Assembly: GCF_000761245.1 (NCBI RefSeq)
Contig: NZ_AWOR01000062.1
Span: 1 to 37,857, forward strand
Source of the DNA: Comamonas testosteroni
Lineage (GTDB): Bacteria; Pseudomonadota; Gammaproteobacteria; Burkholderiales; Burkholderiaceae_C
Direction: 5' to 3'
Length of the DNA stretch: 37,857 nt
Shown here: in pieces, positions 8,179 through 15,833 of the stretch
How positions within the stretch are numbered: the stretch's first letter is position 1
How the letters are laid out: the number at the start of each line of letters is the position of its first letter
Program-made: the position numbers and the translations under genes
The notes under the pieces: generated by a model
The model's input: only the letters and a program-made list of their open reading frames with translations
The model's database searches: none
Told to the model about the DNA's origin: nothing

Positions 8179-8691
8179 TCAGGCGTTCGCCGGCTCGGCC
8201 AGCAGCTTCTCGATCAGCTTGTGCAACTGCTCAAAGTCGGGGGCGCCGATATAGCTCTTCACGATTTCGCCGCGCTTGTTGACGATGAAGGTGGTGGGGG
8301 TGAGTTGCACATCGCCCCAGGCCTTGGCCACGTTGCCGGTGTTGTCCAGCGCGACCTGGAAGGGCAGCTTGCGCGATTCGACAAAGTTCACGACATAGCT
8401 GGGCGGGTCGTAGCTCATGGCCACGGCCAGGGTGTCAAAGCCCTTGCTCTGGTACTTCTGGTAGGTGCTGATGATCTCGGGCATCTCTGCCACGCAGGTG
8501 GTGCAGCTGGTGGCCCAGAAGTTCACCAGCGTCACCTTGCCCTTGAGGTCCGCGGTGGTTTTCTGGCTGCCGTCCAGCAGCACAAATGTCGATTGCGGCG
8601 CCGCGGTCTGCCCCGCACCCGAATACACCCAGGCTCCGACGCCGATGACGGCCGCCGCCACAATGCCTGCGATCCAATGTTTGCTTGCCAT
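8179..8691 (-). CDS. TlpA-like membrane-anchored thioredoxin
   Basis: A 170-residue thioredoxin-fold protein of the TlpA/ResA/DsbE type. An N-terminal hydrophobic segment (residues 7-24) anchors or exports it, and the active site is at 60-66 (ATSCTTC) with Cys63 and Cys66. The cis-proline region is QLTPTTFIVN. Such proteins reduce disulfides in the periplasm, often in cytochrome c maturation, which fits the nearby c-type cytochrome. The CTTC dipeptide is less common than CPPC or CVPC. The ATG at 8691 gives a normal signal anchor; a GTG at 8721 is possible. Confidence 0.88.
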   Translation of the reverse strand: MASKHWIAGIVAAAVIGVGAWVYSGAGQTAAPQSTFVLLDGSQKTTADLKGKVTLVNFWATSCTTCVAEMPEIISTYQKYQSKGFDTLAVAMSYDPPSYVVNFVESRKLPFQVALDNTGNVAKAWGDVQLTPTTFIVNKRGEIVKSYIGAPDFEQLHKLIEKLLAEPANA

Positions 8692-8776
8692 AGAGATTGA
8701 TTGTGCACAAATCTTCAGCACCTTGCTGATCTGTGGTTTGGTGTGCCAAACACGCCGAAAGTTCAGTTCTTACTGC

Positions 8777-8792
8777 TTGACCCACGGGTCAA
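8777..8792. promoter_or_regulatory. Palindrome in divergent promoter region
   Basis: TTGACCC-AC-GGGTCAA has perfect 7-base arms. It lies in the 151-base gap between the divergent TlpA-like gene and the lipoprotein gene at 8843. It is placed like a dimeric repressor or activator site, but no regulator is encoded next to it. Confidence 0.35.
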
Positions 8793-8842
8793 CCCTAGGC
8801 TTGCGTGACAGGCCGGGCCCATGCCGCTGCCGATAATGGGTC

Positions 8843-9406
8843 ATGAAGAAAACCGGACTCTGGGCTGCGACGCTGCTGGTCAGCTGCGCGCTGCTGGCCG
8901 CCTGCAGCCCGGCGCTGAATTGGCGCACCATCCAGCTCAAGGATGCGCCGCTGCAGGCACTCTTGCCCTGCGATGCGCAGACGGCCACCCGGCCGATAGC
9001 GCTGGGGCTGGGCCAGGTGCCGCTGTCGGTCGTGGGCTGCGAGGCTCAGGGCGCGACCTATGCGGTTTCGCATTTCGCCGTGGCCGAGCCTGCGCGCGCC
9101 GCCGAGGCTCTGACGTTCTGGCAGCAAGCAGTGCTGGCGCAACTGAGGTCGGCAGACGGTGCCGCCGCAAGGCTCGATGCCAGGGGCGATGGCCTGTGGG
9201 TGCCCAAGGGCACGTTGAATCTGCCGCAGTCCCTGCGCATGACCTTCGAGGGACTTGGCCCCCGGGGGCAGAAGGTGGTGGGGCATGGCCTTTGGTTTGC
9301 TCGCCTTGAGGGCAGTGGGGCCAGGGTCTATCACGCCGTGATCTACGCCGACAAGCTCAGGTCTGCCGAGGCCGAGATGTTTTTTTCGGGTCTGCAATTG
9401 CAATAA
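8843..9406 (+). CDS. Hypothetical lipoprotein
   Basis: A 187-residue protein with a lysine-started signal peptide and a lipobox LLAAC placing the lipidated cysteine at residue 21. The mature part is soluble and contains two further cysteines (within LLPCDAQ and VVGCEAQ) that could form a disulfide. The C-terminal half (MTFEGLGPRGQKVVGHGLWFA, interrupted by charged turns) looks like a beta-rich domain. I do not recognise the family. It is divergent from the TlpA-like oxidoreductase, a possible but unproven partner. Confidence 0.75.
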   Translation: MKKTGLWAATLLVSCALLAACSPALNWRTIQLKDAPLQALLPCDAQTATRPIALGLGQVPLSVVGCEAQGATYAVSHFAVAEPARAAEALTFWQQAVLAQLRSADGAAARLDARGDGLWVPKGTLNLPQSLRMTFEGLGPRGQKVVGHGLWFARLEGSGARVYHAVIYADKLRSAEAEMFFSGLQLQ

Positions 9407-9473
9407 GGCTCATCCAGATCATGAGCTTTGCGCTTCATCCACCTCATTGCCCTTGTTGATGGCGGCAACAGGC

Positions 9474-9479
9474 CATAAT
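9474..9479 (+). promoter_or_regulatory. Possible -10 element for PTS genes
   Basis: CATAAT lies 23 bases before the ATG of the EIIA gene, with TTGTTG 15 bases upstream as a poor-spacing -35. It is the only recognisable promoter-like sequence in the 96-base gap after the lipoprotein gene. Confidence 0.3.
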
Positions 9480-9502
9480 TTGCTTTCAAGAACTGTGACT
9501 AC

Positions 9503-9958
9503 ATGACCACGCGCATTCTTTTGCTCACTCACGCTCCTTTGGCCGCTGCATTGCGCGAATGCGCCCTGCATGTGTTTGCCGACAGCGCTGACGATTTGCT
9601 GGCCCTGGACGTGCCTTCTGAAGAGGCGCCCGAGGCCACGCTGGAGCGCGCCCTGGCCATGCTGGTGGCACATGGCGGACTGGATGCGCCGACTCTGGTG
9701 CTGACCGATCTGTTTGGCGCCACCCCATGCAATGTGGCCCAGCGTCTCACGGGCTTGTTGCAGGCCAGGCTGGTGGCGGGTGTGAACCTGCCCATGCTTT
9801 TGCGCTCCATCGGCTATCGGCATGAGCCGCTGGATGCCCTGGTTTCGCGGGCCATGGTGGGCGGCAGCCAGGGGGTGATGCAGGTAGCCGGCAGTTCCCG
9901 ACAGAATCAAAGCGCACGACCTTCCAATGATCAAGACCAATATCACCATCAGCAATAA
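9503..9958 (+). CDS. PTS EIIA component, mannose/fructose (man) class
   Basis: A 151-residue phosphocarrier. The N-terminus RILLLTHAPLA positions the phosphorylated histidine at residue 10, as in EIIA-Man, and VLTDLFGATPCN is the second active-site loop of this class. It would accept phosphate from HPr. No EIIB, EIIC or EIID gene is nearby, so it probably belongs to a regulatory PTS rather than to a sugar transporter, as in other Betaproteobacteria. Its last 32 bases overlap ptsH, so the final residues (after about 140) are dictated partly by the HPr reading frame. Confidence 0.9.
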   Translation: MTTRILLLTHAPLAAALRECALHVFADSADDLLALDVPSEEAPEATLERALAMLVAHGGLDAPTLVLTDLFGATPCNVAQRLTGLLQARLVAGVNLPMLLRSIGYRHEPLDALVSRAMVGGSQGVMQVAGSSRQNQSARPSNDQDQYHHQQ

Positions 9959-10196
9959 ACTGGGCCTGCATGCCCGTGCATCGGCCAAGCTCACCAAGCT
10001 GGCCGGAAGCTTCCCCTGCGAAGTCTGGCTGACCAAGGGCGAGCGCCGCGTCAATGCCAAGAGCATCATGGGCGTGATGATGCTGGCGGCGGGCATAGGC
10101 TCCGAGCTGGAGCTGGAAACCGATGGCGCGCAGGAGCAGGAAGCCACGGATGCGCTGGTGGCCCTGATCAACGACAAGTTTGGCGAAGGCCAGTAG
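9927..10196 (+). CDS. ptsH: Phosphocarrier protein HPr
   Basis: HPr (89 residues) relays phosphate from enzyme I to EIIA. The phosphorylation site His15 lies in LGLHARASAKL, and the regulatory Ser46 in NAKSIMGVMML matches the site used by HPr kinase/phosphorylase in organisms that have it. The start overlaps the EIIA gene by 32 bases. ptsI follows only after a 205-base gap containing a stable hairpin. Confidence 0.96.
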   Translation: MIKTNITISNKLGLHARASAKLTKLAGSFPCEVWLTKGERRVNAKSIMGVMMLAAGIGSELELETDGAQEQEATDALVALINDKFGEGQ

Positions 10197-10205
10197 AAAC
10201 TGCTT

Positions 10206-10237
10206 CACCTGTGCCGCGGCTTGACCGCGAGCAGGTG
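10206..10237 (+). other. Two-part hairpin between ptsH and ptsI
   Basis: Outer arms CACCTG/CAGGTG and inner arms CGCGG/CCGCG (loop CTTGA) form a GC-rich hairpin starting ten bases after the ptsH stop. There is no T-run, so it is not a classic terminator. It could stabilise the upstream mRNA or mark a processing site. The rest of the 205-base gap (to 10401) holds AT-richer sequence with short repeated words (GATAGC, GATGCTG) and no ORF that I can support. Confidence 0.5.
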
Positions 10238-10401
10238 GCAGCTCGACAGTTAGCTCTTTTGATAGCAGGCAAGGTCTTGCTGTCAATGAAGTAGAGCATT
10301 TTTGATGCTGTAGTGCAGCGATAGTTGGCGCTGTCTGCTGCAAAAAAAGAGCAAGAAGCAAGCAAAAAAGCAATCGCGAAATTCGCGAAGGGGCATTCGC
10401 T

Positions 10402-12177
10402 ATGACATTTGCCATCCACGGCTTGGCCGTCTCCCGGGGGATTGCCATCGGGCGCGCGGTCGTTGTGGCCTCCAGTCGCATGGAAGTGGTGCATTACTTC
10501 ATCCGGCCCGACCAGGTGGAGTCGGAGATCCAGCGTGCCCGCACGGCACGCAATGCGGTGATTGACGAGCTTCGCCGGCTTCAGGAAGAAATGCCCAAGG
10601 ATGCGCCCGGAGAGCTGGATGCGCTGCTCGATGTGCATCTGATGCTGCTGCAGGACCAGGCACTGGCCGAGGCCATCCGCAACTGGATCTCGGAGCGTCT
10701 GTACAACGCCGAATGGGCGCTGACCACGCAGCTGGAAATCGTCTCGCGCCAGTTCGACGAGATGGACGACGAGTACCTGCGCGAGCGCAAGGCCGATCTG
10801 GAGCAGGTTGTGGAGCGCATTCTGCGCCATATGAAGGGCGCGGCCAGTCCGATCGCGCAGGTTGCGCCCCCGTTGGCACCGGCCGGCGCCACGCTTGCAG
10901 CGGATGGACAGCAGCTGTCACTCGATGTCACCACGGAAACCCCGCTGGTGCTGGTGGCGCAAGACCTGTCGCCAGCGGACATGCTGCAGTTCAAGAGCAA
11001 GGTCTTTGCGGGCTTCATCACCGCCGTGGGCGGCAAGACCAGCCATACGGCCATCGTCGCACGCAGCATGGATATTCCGGCCGTGGTTGGTGCGCGGGCC
11101 GCAAGCCAGCTGATTCGCCAGGATGACTGGGTCATCATCGACGGCAACGAGGGCGTGGTCATCGTGGACCCCACGCCCATCATCCTGGCGGAGTACAGCT
11201 TTCGCCAGCGCCAGACCGAGCTGGAGCGCGAGCGTCTGACCCGTCTGCGTTACACGCCGTCCATCACCATGGATGGGCAGAAGGTGGAGTTGCTGGCCAA
11301 TATCGAGCAGCCCAGTGACGGAGCTGCTGCCGTACGTGCTGGCGCAGTCGGGGTGGGACTGTTCCGTACCGAGTTTCTGTTCATGGGGCGCAGCGGCAAT
11401 CTGCCCGGGGAGGAAGAGCAGTACCGCGCCTATCGCGAGGCCATCGACGGCATGCAAGGCATGCCGGTCACCATCCGTACGCTGGATGTGGGGGCCGACA
11501 AGCCGCTGGACAAGGCACAACCCAAGGACTACTACCTCAACCCCGCGCTGGGCCTGCGTGCCATACGCTGGAGTCTGGCCGATCCCGTCATGTTCCGCAC
11601 CCAGCTGCGCGCCATTTTGCGCGCTGCGGCGCATGGGCAGATCAAGCTGCTGTTTCCCATGCTGGCCCATCGCAGCGAGATAGAGCAGACCCTGGCCCAG
11701 TTGCGCCAGGCGCAGCATGAGCTCGATGTGCGCGGCGTGGCCTACGGGCCGGTCAAGCTGGGTGCCATGATCGAGATTCCGGCGGCCGCCCTGACGGTGC
11801 GCAGCTTTCTCCAATATTTCGACTTTCTGTCCATCGGCACCAACGACCTGATCCAGTACACGCTGGCCATCGACCGTGCCGACGAAACCGTGGCCCATCT
11901 CTACGACCCCATGCATCCTGCCGTGCTGCGTCTGGTGGCCGAGGTCATCGCAGCAGCCAATGCGGCAGGCAAGGAAGTCTGCGTTTGCGGCGAAATGGCC
12001 GGTGATCTGAGCATGACCCGGCTGCTTTTGGGCCTGGGCCTGCGCAGCTTTTCCATGCACCCCGCGCAGATTCTGGCCGTCAAGCAGGAGGTGCTGCGTT
12101 CGGACTGCAGCAAGCTTGCACCCTGGGCTGGCGAGGTGCTGGTCAGCGAATGCCCGGTGCAGATGCTGGCGCCCTGA
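10402..12177 (+). CDS. ptsI: PTS enzyme I (phosphoenolpyruvate-protein phosphotransferase)
   Basis: Enzyme I takes phosphate from PEP and passes it to HPr. The 591-residue chain has the N-terminal HPr-binding domain, the phospho-histidine His215 in GGKTSHTAIVARS, and the C-terminal PEP-binding barrel with GVGLFRTEFLFMGR, LGLRAIRW, SIGTNDLIQYTLAIDRAD and VCVCGEMAGD (catalytic Cys). An Ala/Pro-rich stretch of about 30 residues (148-180) separates the HPr-binding helices from the His domain and makes the protein slightly longer than E. coli EI (575). It is probably the last gene of the PTS operon. Confidence 0.96.
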   Translation: MTFAIHGLAVSRGIAIGRAVVVASSRMEVVHYFIRPDQVESEIQRARTARNAVIDELRRLQEEMPKDAPGELDALLDVHLMLLQDQALAEAIRNWISERLYNAEWALTTQLEIVSRQFDEMDDEYLRERKADLEQVVERILRHMKGAASPIAQVAPPLAPAGATLAADGQQLSLDVTTETPLVLVAQDLSPADMLQFKSKVFAGFITAVGGKTSHTAIVARSMDIPAVVGARAASQLIRQDDWVIIDGNEGVVIVDPTPIILAEYSFRQRQTELERERLTRLRYTPSITMDGQKVELLANIEQPSDGAAAVRAGAVGVGLFRTEFLFMGRSGNLPGEEEQYRAYREAIDGMQGMPVTIRTLDVGADKPLDKAQPKDYYLNPALGLRAIRWSLADPVMFRTQLRAILRAAAHGQIKLLFPMLAHRSEIEQTLAQLRQAQHELDVRGVAYGPVKLGAMIEIPAAALTVRSFLQYFDFLSIGTNDLIQYTLAIDRADETVAHLYDPMHPAVLRLVAEVIAAANAAGKEVCVCGEMAGDLSMTRLLLGLGLRSFSMHPAQILAVKQEVLRSDCSKLAPWAGEVLVSECPVQMLAP

Positions 12178-12215
12178 AGAACCCGGGCTGCGACCTCGAG
12201 GCAGGCAGAAAAGGG

Positions 12216-13300
12216 ATGGATGAATTACGCAGATTTGCAGGCAGTCGCCCGTGCCTTTGAGGGCCGGTGCTAGAAGATGCAGCGCTTGCGCTGCAACTGG
12301 CTGCGCAAGTCAGGCCGGCTGTGTGGCTGCAGGCCACTGCGGTGGAGGATGAAGCGCAGATTGCGCCCGGCAGCACCAGACTTGGCGGCTGTCCCGACCT
12401 GCCTGCCGGTGTGGCCCGGCCCAAGCGAGGGCGCTATCCGGACCATGAGCTGCGGGTGAAGCCCCATCGCGAAGACAGCGTTGCCCCCGACGGCCGCTGG
12501 CGATGGGCCAGGCCAAAGCAAGTCCAGCTGTTTCGCGAAGAGGCCTGGCAGCACGTCGCAAGAATTGACAGCACTTTTTCGCTGAGCTTTGTGGTGCAGA
12601 TCAACTTCACCGAAGCCTGCTGCGCCGGGGCTCTGGATGCGGATTTCCCCGAGTCTGGACTGCGGTCCGTCTTCTACGACCTGCCGGAGCAGCCCTGGGG
12701 TTCGATCCTGCCGATGCCGATGCCTGTGCGCTGAAGCTGATCTTCTCTGAGGGGGATACTGCGCTTGAGCGGCGCCCGCAGCCATCAGGCGCTGCTAGAG
12801 CGGCCCGATCGATGCCGGCTCGCTCCTGGCCTGCGAACCGCATGCCTGCGGACTGTATGCCGTGTGTCACGGCCTTGCTTCTGCAGAGCGCTCAGTGGGG
12901 CTCACAGGGCCTGGCGCTTGATGAAGGGCAGCGTGACCGCTTTGTCAAATGGTGGTTTGATGAGGCACAAAACGCTGCCAGCAGCGGTGGAGAGGATGGC
13001 GGTTGCCTCCGCATCGGCGGCAGGCCCACGCCCGTCCAGGGTGATATACAGGCCGAATGCGCGTTGGTGGCTGCGGGGCATTGCTGGGTGATGGCGACCC
13101 CTACGCGAACGAGGCCACGCTGGCTGTGCGCAATATTGCAGCGCAGCGGCTTTTGCTGCTGCAGATCGGCAACGATGAAAAAGGTGGCATGGGCTGGGCT
13201 GGGCTGGGGTGGCGGAGGCCAGGTCTATCTTTGGATGCGCCGGGACGATCTGCGCGCACGTCGCTTCGACCGGGGGCGGCTGGTGCTGCAGTGTTGCTGA
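12216..13300 (+). pseudogene. Decayed DUF1963 (YwqG-like) gene
   Basis: Reading across frames rebuilds a recognisable DUF1963/YwqG-family protein. Frame A holds STRLGGCPDLPAGV, SFVVQINFTEA and SGLRSVFYDLPEQPWG. A one-base loss at about 12700 (in a G-run) moves to frame B, which continues FDPADADACALKLIFSEGDTAL in short stretches, then RIGGRPTPVQGDIQAECALV. Near 13080 it shifts to frame C (GDGDPYANEA, RLLLLQIGNDEKGGMGWAG), and at GGGCT tandem copies near 13200 back to frame B (GGQVYLWMRRDDL, RRFDRGRLVLQCC). A TGA at 12258 also interrupts the likely N-terminus. One stop plus three frameshifts make sequencing error unlikely. The original function is unknown. The ATG at 12216 is only my best guess for the start. 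Confidence 0.8.
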
Positions 13301-13666
13301 AACCAGCGTGCGCCGTGGTGGCAGGTGTCAACGGTTGCGAAATGGCTGCAAAACAGGTGTTTACAGATTTCTTCTTGTCGGAAGTGAGAATTAATTGATA
13401 TTGATTCTCATTTGATGTTAACATTCGTCCAGCTTGCAGCGCAGGACTCTGGTGGGGTATCAAGTGCTGCATTGCTCAGTTTCATCGTGGGGCGACTCGT
13501 CGGGCCTGTTCAGCCTGCAGTCGTTTTTGCCAGCCAGCGGTTTGCCGGTTAGCCAGGCGTTTTTTCGATGCAAACAGTGAGTTATTCAAAATTCATAGCT
13601 TTTAACGCACGATCTGCAATGATCCTGCTATGAAATAGCTATGTAATCGTTGCGGGAAAAGCGCAT
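13301..13666. other. Gene-free stretch after pseudogene
   Basis: No credible coding sequence is visible on either strand. The stretch contains a Fur-box-like palindrome (13385-13415) and an AT-rich element near 13585-13645 bounded by CATAGCT and AGCTATG, which may be a diverged intergenic repeat. Together with the pseudogene upstream it looks like decaying former coding sequence. Confidence 0.55.
13385..13415. promoter_or_regulatory. Fur-box-like site with no downstream gene
   Basis: GATATTGATTCTCATTTGA (13397-13415) matches the 19-base E. coli Fur box at about 13 positions. It also contains one arm of a perfect inverted repeat, TGAGAAT-N12-ATTCTCA (13385-13410). Sites of this kind normally control iron-uptake genes, yet no ORF starts within the next 270 bases on the plus strand. 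It may be the relic promoter of a lost gene. Confidence 0.4.
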
Positions 13667-13696
13667 CAAGCTCCTTATTCAGGAGCTTTATTTTTT
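13667..13696 (+). terminator. Terminator-like hairpin in gene-poor region
   Basis: AAGCTCCT-TATTC-AGGAGCTT forms an 8-bp stem followed by TATTTTTT. It is a well-formed plus-strand terminator at the end of the gene-free stretch, probably the surviving end of a lost transcription unit. Confidence 0.7.
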
Positions 13697-13741
13697 GGGA
13701 AATCCTGGAGCGCCCAGCACTGCCCATCGCGTCCGGCCATG

Positions 13742-13767
13742 AAAAAAGCAGCCCCAGGGGCTGCTTG
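13742..13767 (-). terminator. Terminator of the lip operon
   Basis: On the minus strand the sequence reads GCAGCCCC-T-GGGGCTGC followed by six T residues and lies about 25 bases past the lipA stop at 13791. Confidence 0.88.
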
Positions 13768-13790
13768 TGGGTGAGCACTTTCTTCGGCGC

Positions 13791-14771
13791 TCAGACGCCT
13801 GCAGCATGCGCCTGCTGATCGGCGTGGTAGCTCGAGCGCACCATGGCGCCGACGGCGGCATGGGTGAAGCCCATCTTGTAGGCCTCTTGCTCGAACATCT
13901 TGAAGGTGTCGGGGTGCACATAGCGGCGCACGGGCAGGTGGCTGTTGGTGGGGGCCAGATACTGGCCGATGGTCAGCATGTCGATGTTGTGGGCGCGCAT
14001 GTCGCGCATCACCTGCAGGATTTCCTCGTCCGTCTCGCCCAGGCCCACCATGATGCCGCTCTTGGTCGGCACGCTGGGGTGCAGCTCCTTGAACTTCTTG
14101 AGCAGGTTCAGGCTGAACTGATAGTCGGAGCCGGGGCGCGCTTCCTTGTACAGGCGCGGTGCGGTTTCCAGATTGTGGTTCATCACATCGGGCGGAGCCG
14201 ACTTGAGGATCTCCAGCGCGCGGTCGTCACGGCCGCGGAAGTCGGGCACCAGGATTTCGATCTGCGTCTCGGGCGAGAGTTCGCGGATGTTCTTGATGCA
14301 CTCCACAAAGTGGCCCGAGCCGCCGTCGCGCAGGTCGTCGCGGTCCACGCTGGTGATCACCACGTACTTCAGGCGCAGCGCGGCAATGGTGCGCGCCAGG
14401 TTCAGCGGCTCGTCCACATCCAGCGGATCGGGGCGGCCATGGCCCACGTCGCAGAAGGGGCAGCGGCGCGTGCACTTGTCGCCCATGATCATGAAGGTGG
14501 CCGTGCCCTTGCCAAAGCACTCGCCAATATTCGGGCAGCTGGCTTCCTCGCAGACCGTGTGCAAGTTGTTCTTGCGCAGAATGTCCTTGATCTCATAAAA
14601 GCGTGTGCTGGGGCTGCCGGCCTTGACGCGAATCCACTCGGGTTTCTTCAGGACTTCGGCCTGCTCCACCTTCACGGGGATGCGCGCCAGCTTGGCAGCA
14701 GCCTTCTGCTTGGCCAGCGGGTTGTAGTTTTCGGCGGACTGCGCTTCGCGCACGACTTCATTGGTGCTCAT
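13791..14771 (-). CDS. lipA: Lipoyl synthase
   Basis: LipA is a radical-SAM enzyme that inserts two sulfur atoms into octanoyl groups on lipoyl domains of the 2-oxoacid dehydrogenases and the glycine cleavage system. Both iron-sulfur clusters are visible: the auxiliary cluster cysteines 74, 79 and 85 ([12 protein letters not shown]) and the radical-SAM cysteines 100, 104 and 107 (CTRRCPFC). The C-terminal RSSYHA motif supplies the serine ligand. Its 326 residues are normal for the family. It starts ten bases after lipB. Confidence 0.98.
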   Translation of the reverse strand: MSTNEVVREAQSAENYNPLAKQKAAAKLARIPVKVEQAEVLKKPEWIRVKAGSPSTRFYEIKDILRKNNLHTVCEEASCPNIGECFGKGTATFMIMGDKCTRRCPFCDVGHGRPDPLDVDEPLNLARTIAALRLKYVVITSVDRDDLRDGGSGHFVECIKNIRELSPETQIEILVPDFRGRDDRALEILKSAPPDVMNHNLETAPRLYKEARPGSDYQFSLNLLKKFKELHPSVPTKSGIMVGLGETDEEILQVMRDMRAHNIDMLTIGQYLAPTNSHLPVRRYVHPDTFKMFEQEAYKMGFTHAAVGAMVRSSYHADQQAHAAGV

Positions 14772-14781
14772 GATCTTGCCT

Positions 14782-15519
14782 TCAGGGAGAGAGACGCGCC
14801 TTCAGCTGGCGGCCCAGCACGGATGCGGCCTCGTCCCAGGTTGTCTGTACGCCGATTGTAGAAAGGTCCACCGTCCTCAGCCCTGCGTATCCGCAAGGGT
14901 TGATTCGCAAATAAGGTTCCAAATCCATATCGACATTGAGGGCCACTCCGTGGTAGGTACTGTGGCGGCTGACCTTGATGCCCAGGGCGGCAATCTTGCC
15001 CAGACCCTCGAAATGCGGCTCGGGCGCCGGGCTGCCCGCTTCGCGGTGCTGCGGGCGCTGCTCCAGCATGGCGTGGCTGCGCGGGTCGTCCAGGCGCACA
15101 TAGATGCCGGGGGCGCCTGCCACGCGGTGGCCGGTAACGCCGAAATGATCCAGCGTGCGGATCACCGCATCTTCCAGCCGGTACACATACTCTTTGACGA
15201 AGTAGCCCATGCGCTGCAGATCCAGCAGCGGATAGGCCACCACCTGACCGGGGCCATGATAGGTTACCTGGCCGCCGCGATTGGTGGCGACCACGGGAAT
15301 ATCACCGGGGTTCAGAACATTTTCGATCTTGCCGGCCAGCCCCTGTGTGAAATGCGGTGAGTGCTCACAAATCCAGAGTTCGTCACGCGTGCCCGCGTTG
15401 CGGGTGCGCGTGAACTCCTGCATCGCGACCACCGCAGCTTCATAGCCGGTGCGCCCCAGAAAGCGCAGGTCCATAGGCTCAGGCAGGGGCAAGGCAGAAG
15501 CAATCGCGCTGTCGCTCAC
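14782..15519 (-). CDS. lipB: Octanoyl-(acyl-carrier-protein) transferase
   Basis: LipB moves octanoate from acyl carrier protein to lipoyl domains, giving LipA its substrate. The signature [13 protein letters not shown] is at 80-92, with the catalytic Lys175 ([10 protein letters not shown]) and Cys209 (INPCGYAGL). The 245 residues include an insertion at about 144-171 that is absent from the 213-residue E. coli enzyme. Translation probably begins at GTG 15519, which overlaps the stop of the DUF493 gene (GTGA), so the two are coupled. An ATG 15 codons further in is the alternative. Confidence 0.96.
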   Translation of the reverse strand: MSDSAIASALPLPEPMDLRFLGRTGYEAAVVAMQEFTRTRNAGTRDELWICEHSPHFTQGLAGKIENVLNPGDIPVVATNRGGQVTYHGPGQVVAYPLLDLQRMGYFVKEYVYRLEDAVIRTLDHFGVTGHRVAGAPGIYVRLDDPRSHAMLEQRPQHREAGSPAPEPHFEGLGKIAALGIKVSRHSTYHGVALNVDMDLEPYLRINPCGYAGLRTVDLSTIGVQTTWDEAASVLGRQLKARLSP

Positions 15520-15833
15520 AGCACGACCTTCACCAGGGGGTGAGAGGTCAGTGCGCGGTAGGTATCGTCCAGCTGCTCGCGGCTGGTGGCCGTGATGGTG
15601 ATGGTCACGCCCAGGTAGTTGCCGCCGGAGCTGGGGCGCAGCTCCACTGTGCTGGCGTCAAAGCTGGGGTCGAATTTTTCGGCGATCTTGGTGATTTCAT
15701 GCACCAGATGCTCATTCTTGACGCCCATGACCTTGATGGGAAACTGGCTCGGGTACTCGATCAGCGAATCCTTGCGCGGGTCTTCTTGCTGACCGTTCTC
15801 GTTGGCGGCAGAGGTGTTGGGCGTGTCGCTCAT
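15516..15833 (-). CDS. DUF493 family protein (YbeD-like)
   Basis: A 105-residue protein of the DUF493/YbeD family, an ACT-like small fold often encoded next to lipB. The core [35 protein letters not shown] and final HPLVKVVL segments are the conserved parts. The first 20 or so residues are polar and probably disordered. It is the first gene of the DUF493-lipB-lipA operon. Its biochemical role is not established. Confidence 0.92.
   Translation of the reverse strand: MSDTPNTSAANENGQQEDPRKDSLIEYPSQFPIKVMGVKNEHLVHEITKIAEKFDPSFDASTVELRPSSGGNYLGVTITITATSREQLDDTYRALTSHPLVKVVL

Noticed and set aside
10238..10401. A riboswitch in the ptsH-ptsI gap
   Set aside because: Apart from the hairpin at 10206-10237, I found no conserved aptamer core that I could name.
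12267..12734. An intact 155-residue gene
   Set aside because: Its sequence is only the first half of a DUF1963 protein and the remainder continues in other frames, so it is part of a pseudogene.
13183..13213. GGGCT/GGGGT tandem copies as a regulatory microsatellite
   Set aside because: Only about three copies lie inside a pseudogene, and they are better explained as the slip site for a frameshift.
12812..13398. Two overlapping plus-strand ORFs as separate genes
   Set aside because: Each contains fragments of the same DUF1963 C-terminus and they switch frame around indels; neither is a plausible separate protein.
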